A stretch of 64,000 nt of DNA from a bacterium SCSIO 12696 (GTDB lineage: Bacteria > Pseudomonadota > Gammaproteobacteria > Pseudomonadales > Porticoccaceae), in contig CP073744.1 of the NCBI GenBank assembly GCA_024397955.1, positions 2,508,501-2,572,500 of the forward strand, written 5' to 3'. Within the stretch, counting starts at the first letter, position 1. Each line of letters starts with the position of its first letter. The notes beneath the pieces are model-generated. The model was not told the origin of the DNA and searched no databases. It saw only the letters and a list, made by a program, of their open reading frames with translations. Shown one piece after another: positions 18,348 to 28,255 of this stretch. The translations under genes and the position numbers were made by a program.

Positions 18348-19847
18348 ATGCCAATGAGCGCCGAAATTCTGATCAACATTACTCCTATGGAAACCCGCGT
18401 GGGTCTGGTGGAAAACGGCGTGCTTCAGGAAGTGTCCATTGAGCGCACCATGAAGCGAGGCGTGGTCGGCAACATCTATCGCGGCAAGGTGGTGCGGGTG
18501 ATGCCCGGTATGCAGGCTGCCTTTGTGGATATTGGCCTGGAAAAAGCCGGTTTTATTCACGTGGATGACATCCATGTAGACAGTGACCCTCAGACCGGTG
18601 AGAAAACCGCAGACATTCGCCAGCTGTTGCACGACGGCCAGGGTGTTACGGTACAGGTGGCCAAGGACCCTCTGGGCACCAAGGGGGCTCGCCTGAGCAG
18701 TAAGCTGTCGGTCTGCTCCAAGTACCTGGTGTACATCCCCAGGGAATCTCACATCAGTATTTCCCAGCGCATTGAGTCCGAGCCCGAGCGAGAGCGTTTG
18801 CGCGCTGAGCTGGCTGCGGCGCTGACTCAGGAAGGCGATCCGAAAATGATCTCTGGAGAGGCCTCTCCCAGTGGTGGTTATATTATTCGCACCGCCGCAG
18901 AGGGCCTGAGCGCCGAAGAGCTGCGTCGCGATGTGCACTTTTTACACCGTTTGTGGCAAGACATTGGCGAGCGGGCGGTGGTGACTCCGCTGGCCAGCAA
19001 TGTGTTTGAAGACCTGCCTCTGCACCTGCGAGTGTTGCGCGAAATGACCCGGGACGGGGTGGAAAAAATTCGTGTCGATTCCAGGGAGTGCTTTGAAAAA
19101 ATGCACCGCTTCGCCACTAAGTACCACCCGGATCTGGTGCCACTGATTGAACATTACCCAGGGGAGCGGCCCCTGTTTTACCTGTATTCCGTGGAAGACG
19201 AAATTCAGAAAGCGTTGCAGCGCAAGGTGCAATTAAAATCTGGTGGCTATCTGGTGATCGACCAAACCGAAGCGATGACTACAGTGGATGTGAATACTGG
19301 CGCCTTTGTTGGCCATCGCAATCTGGAAGAGACCATTTTCAAGACCAATCTGGAGGCCGCAGCGGCCATTGCCCGACAACTGCGCCTGCGCAATCTGGGT
19401 GGCATAATTATTCTCGACTTTATCGACATGCACGATAAAGAGCACCAGCGCCAGGTATCGCGCACTCTGGAAAAAGCCCTGGAGCGGGATCGCGCCAAAA
19501 CCAGTGTGCTGACCACATCGGAGCTTGGGCTGGTGGAAATGACCCGCAAGCGCACCAGCGAAAGCCTTGAGCACATGCTCTGTGAGCCCTGTGAAGTGTG
19601 CGATGGGCGCGGCCGGATCAAATCCGCAGAAACCGTGTGTTACGAAATGATGCGCGAGATACTGCGGGAAGCCCGTGCCTTTGAATGCGACAAGTTCCTG
19701 GTATTGGCATCGCAAGTGGTGATTGACCGCTTGCTGGACGAAGATTCCGCCAATGTGGCCGACCTGGAAGAGTTTGTTGGCCGGCCAATCCAGTTCCGGG
19801 TGGAGACCATGTATTCTCAGGAACAGTACGACATTATCCCGGTTTAG
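18348..19847 (+). CDS. rng: Ribonuclease G
   Basis: An RNase E/G-family endoribonuclease (499 residues) that matures the 5' end of 16S rRNA and turns over mRNA. An S1-like RNA-binding region lies near 38-130 (GNIYRGKVVRVMPGMQAAFVDIG). The catalytic domain includes TVDVNTGAFVGHRN and IIILDFIDM with the metal-binding Asp residues, and the Zn-link region is CEPCEVCDGRGR. It lacks the long C-terminal scaffold of RNase E, so it is RNase G. Two ATGs are possible: 18348, with AAGG 4 nt away, and 18354, which gives the more typical MSAEILIN start. The order maf-rng-yhdP is standard. Confidence 0.95.
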   Translation: MPMSAEILINITPMETRVGLVENGVLQEVSIERTMKRGVVGNIYRGKVVRVMPGMQAAFVDIGLEKAGFIHVDDIHVDSDPQTGEKTADIRQLLHDGQGVTVQVAKDPLGTKGARLSSKLSVCSKYLVYIPRESHISISQRIESEPERERLRAELAAALTQEGDPKMISGEASPSGGYIIRTAAEGLSAEELRRDVHFLHRLWQDIGERAVVTPLASNVFEDLPLHLRVLREMTRDGVEKIRVDSRECFEKMHRFATKYHPDLVPLIEHYPGERPLFYLYSVEDEIQKALQRKVQLKSGGYLVIDQTEAMTTVDVNTGAFVGHRNLEETIFKTNLEAAAAIARQLRLRNLGGIIILDFIDMHDKEHQRQVSRTLEKALERDRAKTSVLTTSELGLVEMTRKRTSESLEHMLCEPCEVCDGRGRIKSAETVCYEMMREILREARAFECDKFLVLASQVVIDRLLDEDSANVADLEEFVGRPIQFRVETMYSQEQYDIIPV

Positions 19848-19865
19848 GCGTTATATGGAAGATAT

Positions 19866-19900
19866 GAGGCGAGAGCCCAATGTTACAAAGCTCTTGCCTC
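19866..19900 (+). other. Hairpin between rng and yhdP
   Basis: GAGGCGAGAGC (19866-19876) can pair with GCTCTTGCCTC (19890-19900) through one G-U pair, leaving a 13-nt loop. No T-run follows, so it is not a standard intrinsic terminator. It may be an mRNA processing or attenuation structure between the two genes. Confidence 0.4.
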
Positions 19901-19925
19901 GGGATTCCCACCTCGTGGTTGTTGA

Positions 19926-22900
19926 ATGAAAGCACTGAAATTACTTAGCAAACTGACGCGCTGGCTGTGGTTCGCCATGGCCGCCATCGTGGTCAGTTAC
20001 TCGGTGATTGTGGTGCTTGGCCGAACGCTGTTGCCAACACTGGATAACTACCGTCCGCAGGTGACCGAGCAACTGTCGAAGTTGCTGGGGGCAGAGGTGC
20101 AGGTGGCGCGCCTTTCTGGTACCTGGCCGCGATTGACGCCTACCTTGTCTGCGGATGGCGTCAACATTGCCACTGAGCACGGTGGCATGATCGCGGTTGG
20201 CCGTGTCAGCGCAGAGTTGGAGCCGTTTGCCACCATCTGGCATGGCCAGCTGATTTGGCGCAAGCTCAGTCTCAGCGATGTCACCCTGCATTTGGCCGAA
20301 GACTCCCAAGGTCACTGGAGCCTGGCGGGCTTCCCGCTGGCAGGCGGTGGAGGCGGTGGTGTTCGGCCTCTGGATATGTTGTTGTACAGTTCGTTGATCG
20401 ACGTGGACGATGTGTCTTTGGCACTCAACTTTTACTCCGGCACGGTGGTGGAGTTCAGTGCCGATCGAATCCTGGTAGAGAATAACAATCAATTTCACCG
20501 TATTGTCGCGGGCATTGCTTCTGACGAAGAGCAGCTGGCGCACTTTGTGTTTGAAGCCACCGGCGACTACCAGGACTTGGAAAACTTTAACGCCAGTGCA
20601 CACCTGGAATTGCAGGCTCTTAACCTGACCTCGTTCGGAGGTATTTTTGCCCAGTTGCTGCCGGCGTACCGGGAGAAAATTGCGGCACTGGATGGCAGTG
20701 TTGCCGCCCAGCTTTGGTTTGATTGGGACGAAGGTGGGCGCATCAATATGAGCGGCCGTTTGCAAACCGATCAGTTACCTCTTAATCGTGCCATGGCGTT
20801 GCCCAAAGTCAGTGAGCTGAATACCGACATTACCGGTTGGTACCAGCCCGGCGATGACTGGGGCATGGCTTTGCAGGGCCTGCAGTTTGACTGGGGGGAG
20901 GAAACCATACTGCCCCTGGATATTCGCTTTAGCCAAAAAGTGGGTGAACGCTGGGGCGAGTTTGGCGTGGATATCAATTACCTGGCGGTGGATGCGGTTC
21001 GACAACTGTTGGTGAACAGCGAACTGCTGCCCGAAAAAATTGCTGAAGCCATCGCGGCTATTCGTCCCACTGGCCATGTGGATCAGCTCAGTATTGACGC
21101 GGTACTCAGCGACCAACCGCTGCCAGAGATTACCTTAAAAGCCAATTTGCGGGACGTGGGCATCAGTGCCTATCAGGGTGCACCGGCAGCCACTGGCGTA
21201 GATGGCTATGTGGAGACCACGGTAGAGGGCGGAATACTGGCTTTGAATAGCAGTGACGCCAGTGTTCACTTTGAAAAACTGTTTGCTAAACCCATTGAAG
21301 CGCAGCAGGTTTCCGGCACCATCGGTTGGAGTTGGGATCGGCCGGGCAATCGTATCTTCCTGGTGAGTAGCTTATTGCAGGCCAACGCCGATGCGGGCCA
21401 GGTAAAAGGGCACTTCTATTTGAAGCAGCCTATTTATCGAACCGAAGAAGCCGCGGAGTTGTTTTTGCAGCTGGGTGTTGTGGATAGCCACTCACGGCAT
21501 CGAGCCCAGTTTGTGCCCACTACGCTCAACCCCCAGCTGACCGATTGGCTTAACCGCGCACTGGATAATGTGTCGGTTGCGGAAGCGGGGGTGATCTATC
21601 GGGGTTCGGTGCGTGCCGGCCAGGAAGATCGTCGCACTATTCAATTGCACGTGGTCGCTGATGGTGAGCGCCTGGCTTATCACCCGGAGTGGCCCGCCCT
21701 GGAACAGTTTTCTGGCCGAGTGTTGTATCACGCTGGACAGCTTGAGGGGAGTATCCAGCGAGCCAAGATGGGCGGTATGACCATCAATAACGGTGAGTTG
21801 GTGATGGATGCCTTGGGCGACCAGATCCTCAAAATCCGTGCTCAAGGCACTGCAACCGCCCAAGGTGCCTATGGGCTACTGAGTCAGTCACCGTTGAAAG
21901 ATCGTGTGGAAGGCTTGGCGGAATGGCAATTGGGCGGCCGCGTAGATGCCTCTGCCGATTTACAAATACCCTTGATCGGAGATTGGGAGAAGGGTCAATA
22001 CAGCGTAGTGGCCGACGTCGCCGACGGCATGATGGTACAGCCGGAATTTCACCTTGAGATCGACGATATCGCTGGTCGGGTTCACTTTAATCTGGACGAT
22101 GGCTTGTACGGTAGCGGCCTTGCTGGGCGATTGTGGGGGATGCCTGCAGAGGCGGATTTAAAGACAGTGGATGAGCGCCTGCAATTACAGGTACAGGGGG
22201 CGTTTCAACCGGGCAAGCTCGGGGATTATTTTGGCGTAGATATAGAAGAGCAAATCCTCGGAGAAAGTCGCTACCAGGCCACCATTACCCTCCCCGGAGA
22301 AGATGACAAACAGCCTGGCTCAGTGGTGGTGAGTACTGATCTGCAGGGCATCGATATCGATTTGCCAGACCCACTGGCCAAGCTGGCGTCTCAAAAACAG
22401 CCGCTGGAGGCTACTCTGCTGTTGGCGGATACTGCGATTTTGACCGCCACTTATGGCGCGTCTGTGCGTGTGGGTGGCGAGTGGGTTGATCAAAGCCTGC
22501 GGCGGGGGTACCTGGGTATTAATCGCTCAGACCTGAAACTGCCCAACTCCAATGTACTGCTGGTGGCAGCAGATGTCAGTGATGTCAATCTGGTGGATTG
22601 GCAATCCAGTCTACTGTCGTTGTTCGACAGCCCAAACACCAGCGCCGATGCTAGCAGTACCGATATCAGCAGCAGTTGGTTGCCTCCGGTGGGTATTGAT
22701 GTGCGGGTGGGCGAGCTTGGGGTGTCGGCGCTGAAACTCGACAATGTACACCTTACTGGCTCTCTGGTTAACTCGGTGTTGCGTACCCAACTCGAGTCTG
22801 CGGATGCCGCTGGCCGCCTGGATATTCCATTGGACAACCGCAAGGCCATGACCATTGACCTGGACCATCTGCGGTTGCCGGAATGGCAGCAAGATAACAG

Positions 22901-23843
22901 CCAGGGTGCGTCGGTTTTTGACCCCCGCACTCTGCGCAGTATGGCTTTTTCGGTGGACAAACTGTCACTTGGGGAGCGGCAACTGGGCAGTGTCGCGCTG
23001 CAGCTCAAGGCCAGCGACCAAGGGCTGGATATCACTGAGTTGAACGCCGAGCTGTTGGGTCTGGTATTGCAGGGCGATATGCACTGGAGCTTTGATGGCT
23101 TTGTTCACCGCAGCAGTTATATCGGCACCGTTCAAACCGACACCATTTCCACGGTACTGGAAAACTTTGAGCTTGAGCCCATTATCGAGAGCGACAACGC
23201 GGCGTTTCAGAGCGAGCTGAGCTGGCGAGGCCGCCCCTGGGAGCTGGGGGCAGACAATCTCGCTGGGCAAGTCACCTTTACCTTAACCGATGGCACCATC
23301 AAACAAGCCAGCAGTGGCGCCAATGCTTTTTTGCGGGTGGTTGGGCTGTTTAACTTTGGCAGTTGGCTGCGACGCCTGCGGCTCGATTTTTCCGATGTGT
23401 TTAGCAAAGGACTCAGCTACGATCGCATTGGTGGTAGCTTGATCTTTGACCAGGGAATACTGCGCTTCCCTGAGCCCATCGTGGCCAAGGCGCCCTCTGG
23501 AACCATGAAAATGTACGGCAACATTGACTTGGTGAATGAGCAGATAGATGCACAGCTGGTAGCTACCCTGCCCGTGGGCACCAACTTGCCGTGGGTGGCG
23601 GCATTGGCCGTAAATTTACCGGCAGCTGCAGGTGCCTGGGTCATCAGCAAAGTCTTCAAAAAACAGGTTAACAAACTGTCCAGCCTCAGTTATAAAATCA
23701 ATGGCTCATGGGATGATCCGGATTTTGAAATCGAAAAAGTGTTCTCCGATAAGAAAAAGGTTTTCGACGAAGGCAATCCACCAATAGCCAGTGGCGGCGA
23801 TTCGCTGCCCGGCGATTCACAGCAGACCCAAAAACAGGAATAA
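19926..23843 (+). CDS. yhdP: YhdP-family AsmA-like envelope lipid-transport protein
   Basis: A giant (1305-residue) inner-membrane-anchored periplasmic protein of the AsmA-like/DUF3971 family. YhdP in E. coli works with TamB and YdbH in moving phospholipids to the outer membrane. There is a single N-terminal membrane helix (about 13-33), then RPQVTEQLSKLLGAEVQVARLSGTW typical of AsmA starts, a very long beta-rich body, and the conserved C-terminal region with TIKQASSGANAFLRVVGLFNFGSW, followed by GTNLPWVAALAVNLPAAAGAWVISK. The tail is disordered and polar (DEGNPPIASGGDSLPG). Length matches E. coli YhdP (about 1260). It follows rng by 78 bp and precedes the nitrilase-like gene by 2 bp. Confidence 0.93.
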   Translation: MKALKLLSKLTRWLWFAMAAIVVSYSVIVVLGRTLLPTLDNYRPQVTEQLSKLLGAEVQVARLSGTWPRLTPTLSADGVNIATEHGGMIAVGRVSAELEPFATIWHGQLIWRKLSLSDVTLHLAEDSQGHWSLAGFPLAGGGGGGVRPLDMLLYSSLIDVDDVSLALNFYSGTVVEFSADRILVENNNQFHRIVAGIASDEEQLAHFVFEATGDYQDLENFNASAHLELQALNLTSFGGIFAQLLPAYREKIAALDGSVAAQLWFDWDEGGRINMSGRLQTDQLPLNRAMALPKVSELNTDITGWYQPGDDWGMALQGLQFDWGEETILPLDIRFSQKVGERWGEFGVDINYLAVDAVRQLLVNSELLPEKIAEAIAAIRPTGHVDQLSIDAVLSDQPLPEITLKANLRDVGISAYQGAPAATGVDGYVETTVEGGILALNSSDASVHFEKLFAKPIEAQQVSGTIGWSWDRPGNRIFLVSSLLQANADAGQVKGHFYLKQPIYRTEEAAELFLQLGVVDSHSRHRAQFVPTTLNPQLTDWLNRALDNVSVAEAGVIYRGSVRAGQEDRRTIQLHVVADGERLAYHPEWPALEQFSGRVLYHAGQLEGSIQRAKMGGMTINNGELVMDALGDQILKIRAQGTATAQGAYGLLSQSPLKDRVEGLAEWQLGGRVDASADLQIPLIGDWEKGQYSVVADVADGMMVQPEFHLEIDDIAGRVHFNLDDGLYGSGLAGRLWGMPAEADLKTVDERLQLQVQGAFQPGKLGDYFGVDIEEQILGESRYQATITLPGEDDKQPGSVVVSTDLQGIDIDLPDPLAKLASQKQPLEATLLLADTAILTATYGASVRVGGEWVDQSLRRGYLGINRSDLKLPNSNVLLVAADVSDVNLVDWQSSLLSLFDSPNTSADASSTDISSSWLPPVGIDVRVGELGVSALKLDNVHLTGSLVNSVLRTQLESADAAGRLDIPLDNRKAMTIDLDHLRLPEWQQDNSQGASVFDPRTLRSMAFSVDKLSLGERQLGSVALQLKASDQGLDITELNAELLGLVLQGDMHWSFDGFVHRSSYIGTVQTDTISTVLENFELEPIIESDNAAFQSELSWRGRPWELGADNLAGQVTFTLTDGTIKQASSGANAFLRVVGLFNFGSWLRRLRLDFSDVFSKGLSYDRIGGSLIFDQGILRFPEPIVAKAPSGTMKMYGNIDLVNEQIDAQLVATLPVGTNLPWVAALAVNLPAAAGAWVISKVFKKQVNKLSSLSYKINGSWDDPDFEIEKVFSDKKKVFDEGNPPIASGGDSLPGDSQQTQKQE

Positions 23844-23845
23844 CC

Positions 23846-24664
23846 ATGGGCTCTACCACCAAAGTCGCTGCCATCCAGATGTGCAGCACCGGCGACCTGC
23901 AACACAATTTGCAGCGGGCAGAAGTATTGTTATCTGAAGCCGCCGATTGTGGCGCTCAACTCGTGGTGCTGCCAGAAAATTTTGCCTATTACGGCTGTAA
24001 ACAATTGCTGGCTGCCGCGGCTGAGGAGGCCAGCGCCGGTGGACCTGTGCGCAGTTTCTTAAAGCAGCAGGCGAAACGGCACAATCTGTGGATTGTCGCC
24101 GGTACTCTTCCAGTGGCAGACGAGGATGATCAACGGGGCTATGCGGCCTGCTTGGTCTACGACAACCACGGCGCTGAGCACGGTCAATACAACAAAATCC
24201 ATCTGTTCGATGTGGACGTGGGCGACGCCCACAAGCATTACCGGGAATCGGATGACTACCGCCCCGGTAATGAGCCTCTGGTTATTGATACGCCTTTTGG
24301 CAAGCTCGGGGTGAGCATTTGTTATGACCTGCGCTTTGCCGAACTCCATCGGCAATTGGCGGATCGCGGTGCCGAGATAGTCGTAGTGCCCTCGGCCTTT
24401 ACCGCGGTCACTGGCGAAGCCCACTGGCAATTGCTATTGCGCGCCCGAGCGGTAGAAAACCAATGTTTTGTGATCGGTGCCAATATGGGCGACCGCGACC
24501 ACCGCAAACGCCCTACCTGGGGTGGCTCGGCCATTGTTCACCCCTGGGGCAATGTGCTGGCAGAGCTGGATGGTGGTGAAGGGGTAATTTGTGCGGAGCT
24601 GGATTTGGGGGAAATTCAGCGCTTAAAACAGAATATGCCAATTGCCCAGCATAGGCGGCTTTAA
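23846..24664 (+). CDS. Carbon-nitrogen hydrolase, Nit1-type (probable deaminated glutathione amidase)
   Basis: A nitrilase-superfamily amidase (272 residues). The catalytic triad is clear: Glu44 in LPENF, Lys117 in YNKIHLFDVD and Cys159 in SICYDLRF. The KIHLFDVDVGDAHKHYRESDDYRPG stretch and the closing WGNVLAELDGG match the NIT1/YbeM-like group, whose members hydrolyse deaminated glutathione. Substrate is inferred from family only. In Pseudomonas-like genomes this gene sits between yhdP and tldD; here tldD is absent and a repeat-filled gap follows. It starts 2 bp after yhdP and is probably co-translated. Confidence 0.88.
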   Translation: MGSTTKVAAIQMCSTGDLQHNLQRAEVLLSEAADCGAQLVVLPENFAYYGCKQLLAAAAEEASAGGPVRSFLKQQAKRHNLWIVAGTLPVADEDDQRGYAACLVYDNHGAEHGQYNKIHLFDVDVGDAHKHYRESDDYRPGNEPLVIDTPFGKLGVSICYDLRFAELHRQLADRGAEIVVVPSAFTAVTGEAHWQLLLRARAVENQCFVIGANMGDRDHRKRPTWGGSAIVHPWGNVLAELDGGEGVICAELDLGEIQRLKQNMPIAQHRRL

Positions 24665-25064
24665 CTGGCCAACCTCTGCTGTCATTCTGAGCGTAGCGAA
24701 GAATCTTGTACTTTGTCGTAGTCTTATTGGTAAATTTTTCTTTAGATTTCGCCCTGCTGGGCGAGTTACTTCTTTTGCTTGCCCAAAAGAAGTAACCAAG
24801 AAAAAGGCACCCCCGTTCCATTGGTTGCTGCGCAACTCCCCTCGCTCTGCACAATTGCCACGGGCCGGTCTTACTCGCATCCCTGCTCGATCGACCTAAC
24901 GCGCACATCCGTGTGCGCGTTTCCCTACCAATTGCACTGCGCTCGGCAATTTCAAGGGGGATAGGTGTTCTCCGTAGTTGGCCATTTGCTTACCCGCCGC
25001 CCGTGGCGTGCCGCTCGCCGCTTTGCTATGGTTGCAGCCCGAAACACACAACCAGAAACCAGTC
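24665..25064. other. Gene-free 400-bp gap packed with repeat-type hairpins
   Basis: There is no credible gene. It begins with a half-element GTCATTCTGAGCGTAGCGAA at 24681-24700, similar to the arms at 33634-33655. TCGCCC...GGGCGA follows at 24749-24764. A 12-bp hairpin TTACTTCTTTTG/CAAAAGAAGTAA (24766-24777 and 24784-24795, loop CTTGCC) continues into ACCAAGAAAAAGGCACC. A perfect 10-bp hairpin AACGCGCACA-TCCG-TGTGCGCGTT lies at 24898-24921. The hemC promoter must also lie here or upstream, but I could not assign it. Confidence 0.7.
24749..24921. repeat. Composite intergenic repeat (TTACTTCTTTTG hairpin plus GCGCACA hairpin)
   Basis: A 12-bp stem TTACTTCTTTTG pairs with CAAAAGAAGTAA, followed by ACCAAGAAAAAGGCAC and 100 bp later by a perfect GCGCACA hairpin. 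From memory, TTACTT...AAGTAACC(A)AG/AAAGGCAC sequences recur between genes in many Proteobacteria; copy number here cannot be counted outside the window. It lies exactly where tldD would be expected. Confidence 0.55.
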
Positions 25065-25997
25065 ATGACCCAACCCCTTAGAATTGCCACCCGCAAAAGC
25101 CCGCTGGCTTTGTGGCAGGCGGAATATGTTAAAGCCGAACTGCAAAAGCACCATCCGGATCTGGCGGTGGAGCTGGTGGGCTTTACTACCAAAGGTGACA
25201 AAATTCTTGATACGCCACTGGCGAAAGTGGGCGGTAAAGGATTGTTTGTTAAGGAGCTGGAAGTGGCCATGTTAGAGGGGCATGCGGATATCGCGGTGCA
25301 CTCCATGAAAGATGTGCCCATGGAATTTCCCGAGGGCTTGGGTCTGACCACCATTTGCCCCCGAGAAGATCCCACTGATGCTTTCGTTTCTAACCATTAC
25401 GATGATTTATCGCAACTGCCTGCGGGCAGCCGAGTGGGAACCTCCAGCCTGCGCCGTCAGTGTCAGCTGCGGGAAGCCCGGCCGGATTTACAAATTCTCG
25501 ATTTGCGGGGCAACGTCAACACTCGCCTGGCCAAGTTGGATAGCGGTGATTACGACGCCATTATTCTGGCCACAGCGGGTCTGGTGCGTCTGCAAATGGC
25601 TCAGCGTATTCGCAGTCGTATAACCCCGGAATCCTCTTTGCCCGCCGGAGGCCAGGGTGCTGTGGGTATTGAGTGCCGCAACCACGATCAGCGCACCGTG
25701 GATTTATTGGCACCACTGCACCATCACAATACCGCGGTTTGTGTCAGCGCCGAGCGGGCTATGAACCGTCGCCTACAGGGTGGCTGCCAGGTGCCAATTG
25801 CCTGTTACGCGGTATTAGAATCTGACAACCAGCTGTGGCTGCGCGGTTTGGTAGGTGCGGTGGATGGCTCCCGTATTCTGCGCGACGACATTCGCGGCCC
25901 GGCCAGCGATGCTGAGCAGCTGGGCATTGTGCTGGCGGATCGACTGCTGGCCAGTGGCGCTGATGCCATTCTCGCTGATGTCTATGGAAGTCAATGA
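25065..25997 (+). CDS. hemC: Porphobilinogen deaminase (hydroxymethylbilane synthase)
   Basis: Polymerises four porphobilinogen units to hydroxymethylbilane in haem synthesis (310 residues). The start [19 protein letters not shown] is at 25065; the open frame extends upstream but with no family similarity. Motifs: HSMKDVP with catalytic Asp83, [20 protein letters not shown], and the dipyrromethane-cofactor Cys241 in [11 protein letters not shown]. The stop overlaps hemD by 4 bp (ATGA). hemC heads the hemC-hemD-hemX-hemY run. Confidence 0.97.
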   Translation: MTQPLRIATRKSPLALWQAEYVKAELQKHHPDLAVELVGFTTKGDKILDTPLAKVGGKGLFVKELEVAMLEGHADIAVHSMKDVPMEFPEGLGLTTICPREDPTDAFVSNHYDDLSQLPAGSRVGTSSLRRQCQLREARPDLQILDLRGNVNTRLAKLDSGDYDAIILATAGLVRLQMAQRIRSRITPESSLPAGGQGAVGIECRNHDQRTVDLLAPLHHHNTAVCVSAERAMNRRLQGGCQVPIACYAVLESDNQLWLRGLVGAVDGSRILRDDIRGPASDAEQLGIVLADRLLASGADAILADVYGSQ

Positions 25998-26800
25998 GCC
26001 TCGCCGGAAAGAAAATTCTGGTTATTCGCCCCAAGGCATTGCCGCAGCTGGGGCCCGATCAATTTATTGAGCAACTAACCGCCACCGGCGCAGTGCCCTT
26101 GCACCTGCCGGTAATGGCTATCGACCCTTATAACGTGCCGCTGACCGGTGAATCTGTTAGTGGGTTGGTGGAGCAGATCAAAACCACGGTGATGGGCCTC
26201 GCCAATTACCAAACGGTGATCTTTGTCAGCCGCCCGGCAGCACTGCTCGGCGCCGATTGGATTGACCACTATTGGCCGCAGCTGCCAATGGGTGTGCAGT
26301 TTTTTGCAGTGGGCGACAGCACTCGTCAAATTTTGATAAACCTAGGGATCAATGCTCTGGCGCCTTCTCATGCGCAAACCAGCGAAGGGCTATTGGCATT
26401 GCCAGAATTGCAACAGTTGCAGGGAGCTCGAATACTTATCGCCAAAGGGGAGGGCGGCCGCGATTTACTGGCCACAGAGCTGCAACACCGAGGTGCTCAG
26501 GTGGATGAGTTAAACCTGTACCGGCGCTGTTCCACCAGTCAGTATCAGCAGGAGATTGTCAGCGCTGTGCAAAGCGGCTTTGACGGCGTGGTGGCACACT
26601 CTGTTGAACTGATTGAAAGCTTGCTCAATCTGATGCCCAGTGCACTGCATCCAGGCCTGTTCGCACTGCCTTTGGTGGTGCCCAGTCAACGCATCGCTGA
26701 TATTGCCCTGAGAAGTGGGTTTGTGAATCTGCAAGTCGCCAACTCCGCTGTGCCGGGCGACATGGTTTCGGCTGTAAGCAGGTGTTACATTAGCGACTGA
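25994..26800 (+). CDS. hemD: Uroporphyrinogen-III synthase
   Basis: Closes and inverts ring D of hydroxymethylbilane to give uroporphyrinogen III (268 residues, usual about 250). Family features are the N-terminal [12 protein letters not shown] block, [58 protein letters not shown] followed by LNLYRR, and a region near [15 protein letters not shown]. This family is very divergent, so the call rests partly on its position: a 4-bp overlap with hemC and hemX downstream. Confidence 0.93.
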   Translation: MSLAGKKILVIRPKALPQLGPDQFIEQLTATGAVPLHLPVMAIDPYNVPLTGESVSGLVEQIKTTVMGLANYQTVIFVSRPAALLGADWIDHYWPQLPMGVQFFAVGDSTRQILINLGINALAPSHAQTSEGLLALPELQQLQGARILIAKGEGGRDLLATELQHRGAQVDELNLYRRCSTSQYQQEIVSAVQSGFDGVVAHSVELIESLLNLMPSALHPGLFALPLVVPSQRIADIALRSGFVNLQVANSAVPGDMVSAVSRCYISD

Positions 26801-26830
26801 CAACTCACATTTTCGCAGAGAAATGGGCCA

Positions 26831-28255
26831 GTGACGGATAAAGACCAAAAAACACCGGAAACCTCTAAACCGGACACTTCTAAACAGGAAGACCCCGGAA
26901 AAAGCAGCCCTGAAAAATCTGCGGCCGATAACAGCCAGCAGCCTCCCACGCTGACCAAGCGAGCTGAACCGCAAGCGGATAGCAAGGCCGATAAGTCCCC
27001 CCCTGAAAAAACCGCGACGGATAAGAAAGCCGGCAAGTCCAAATCCGAACCCAAGCCCCAGCATTTGCCAGAGCCGTTGGATATTGATGACTTGTCCACA
27101 GATAAAAAGTCCGTTGGTAAAAAATCCGCCGCCAAAGCAACTCGCCGCCACACTACTGGCAGTCGCCGCAGCGCTTGGCCTGCGCTGTTGGTTACGGTGT
27201 TATTGCTCGCGGGGTTAGGTGCCGGTGGCTATTACGGCTGGCTCTATTTGCAGGATTGGCAGGCTACTGGTAACAACCAACAACAGGTCTTGAAGGCCCA
27301 GTTGGAGCAACAAGCGCAGCAACTGCAACAATTGCAGCAACAGCTTGAACAGCAGCAAAATTCCACCGAGTTGGATTCCCTGGCGGCGCAGCTGCAACAG
27401 GCCAACCAGGTAGAACGGGCTACACGCCAACAGCTGGATGAACTGCAACGGCGTGTCACCAGCCAAGGCAGCCGCTTGCGCAACCTGTCGGTGTCCACCC
27501 GGGACGATTGGCTGTTAGCAGAGGCGGAGTATTTGCTGCGCCTGGCCAACCAGCGCCTGCTCACCGAGCGCAGTACTGCCAGTCCGGTATCCCTGTTGCA
27601 AACCGCCGATGCCATTCTCAAGGATTTTGACGACCCGGATTTGTTTGCGGTACGCAGCCAGATTGCCAAAGATATTACCGCATTAAAAATTGCCACGGTG
27701 GTGGATCGCGAAGGTCTGTACTTGCAACTCAATGCACTGAATTCAATTATTCCGGAGTTGGCGCTGGCGCTGGAATTAAAAGAGCAAATACCTCAGGCAG
27801 CCCCTTCGCAAACCACAGACAACGAACAGAGCTGGGGTGACCGGGTGGCGAGCCATTTCAGTGACTTTGCCAGTGGCCTCAAAGACTATGTGCGCATTCG
27901 CCAGCGCAACGAGCCTGTCGAACCCCTGATGGGTGTGGAGGAAGAGCAATACCTGCGTCACAACCTGCGGGTGATGCTGGAACAGGCGCAATTGGCCCTG
28001 CTTAGGGAAGAGCCTCTGGTGTACCGCGCCAGCCTGGAAAAATGTCGCCAGTGGTTGCAGCAACACTTTGCTAAAGACCACACCTCCCAGGTGTTTGGCG
28101 AACAGTTGGATGCGCTATCCGCTCAAGTGGTGACTGGCCAGCTGCCGGAAATCAGTACGTCGTTACAGGCGCTGCGCAACTACATCAATCTCTGGCATCT
28201 GCGCCACGAACAACCCGCAGCCGATCAAGCTGACGCTGAGGAACAGCAGCCATGA
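26831..28255 (+). CDS. hemX: HemX-like membrane protein
   Basis: A 474-residue bitopic inner-membrane protein. A long disordered Lys/Pro/Ser-rich cytoplasmic N-terminus (1-115) precedes one membrane helix (LLVTVLLLAGLGAGGYYGWLYL, about 118-139). Then comes a Gln-rich coiled coil (QLEQQAQQLQQLQQQLEQQQ, about 156-180) and a helical domain containing DDWLLAEAEYLLRLANQRL, the most conserved HemX block. HemX was once called uroporphyrin-III C-methyltransferase, but this protein has no methyltransferase motifs; its role is not established. The start is the GTG at 26831. It overlaps hemY by 4 bp (ATGA). Confidence 0.92.
   Translation: MTDKDQKTPETSKPDTSKQEDPGKSSPEKSAADNSQQPPTLTKRAEPQADSKADKSPPEKTATDKKAGKSKSEPKPQHLPEPLDIDDLSTDKKSVGKKSAAKATRRHTTGSRRSAWPALLVTVLLLAGLGAGGYYGWLYLQDWQATGNNQQQVLKAQLEQQAQQLQQLQQQLEQQQNSTELDSLAAQLQQANQVERATRQQLDELQRRVTSQGSRLRNLSVSTRDDWLLAEAEYLLRLANQRLLTERSTASPVSLLQTADAILKDFDDPDLFAVRSQIAKDITALKIATVVDREGLYLQLNALNSIIPELALALELKEQIPQAAPSQTTDNEQSWGDRVASHFSDFASGLKDYVRIRQRNEPVEPLMGVEEEQYLRHNLRVMLEQAQLALLREEPLVYRASLEKCRQWLQQHFAKDHTSQVFGEQLDALSAQVVTGQLPEISTSLQALRNYINLWHLRHEQPAADQADAEEQQP

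Noticed and set aside
24513-24908. Possible small genes in the nit-hemC gap
   Set aside because: The frames run through repeat hairpins and into nit. The translated residues look like translated repeats (GKFFFRFRPAGRVT) and none has a ribosome-binding site.
26831-28255. HemX as a true uroporphyrinogen-III methyltransferase
   Set aside because: No S-adenosylmethionine-binding or tetrapyrrole methylase motifs are present; the old name is a misannotation of this family.
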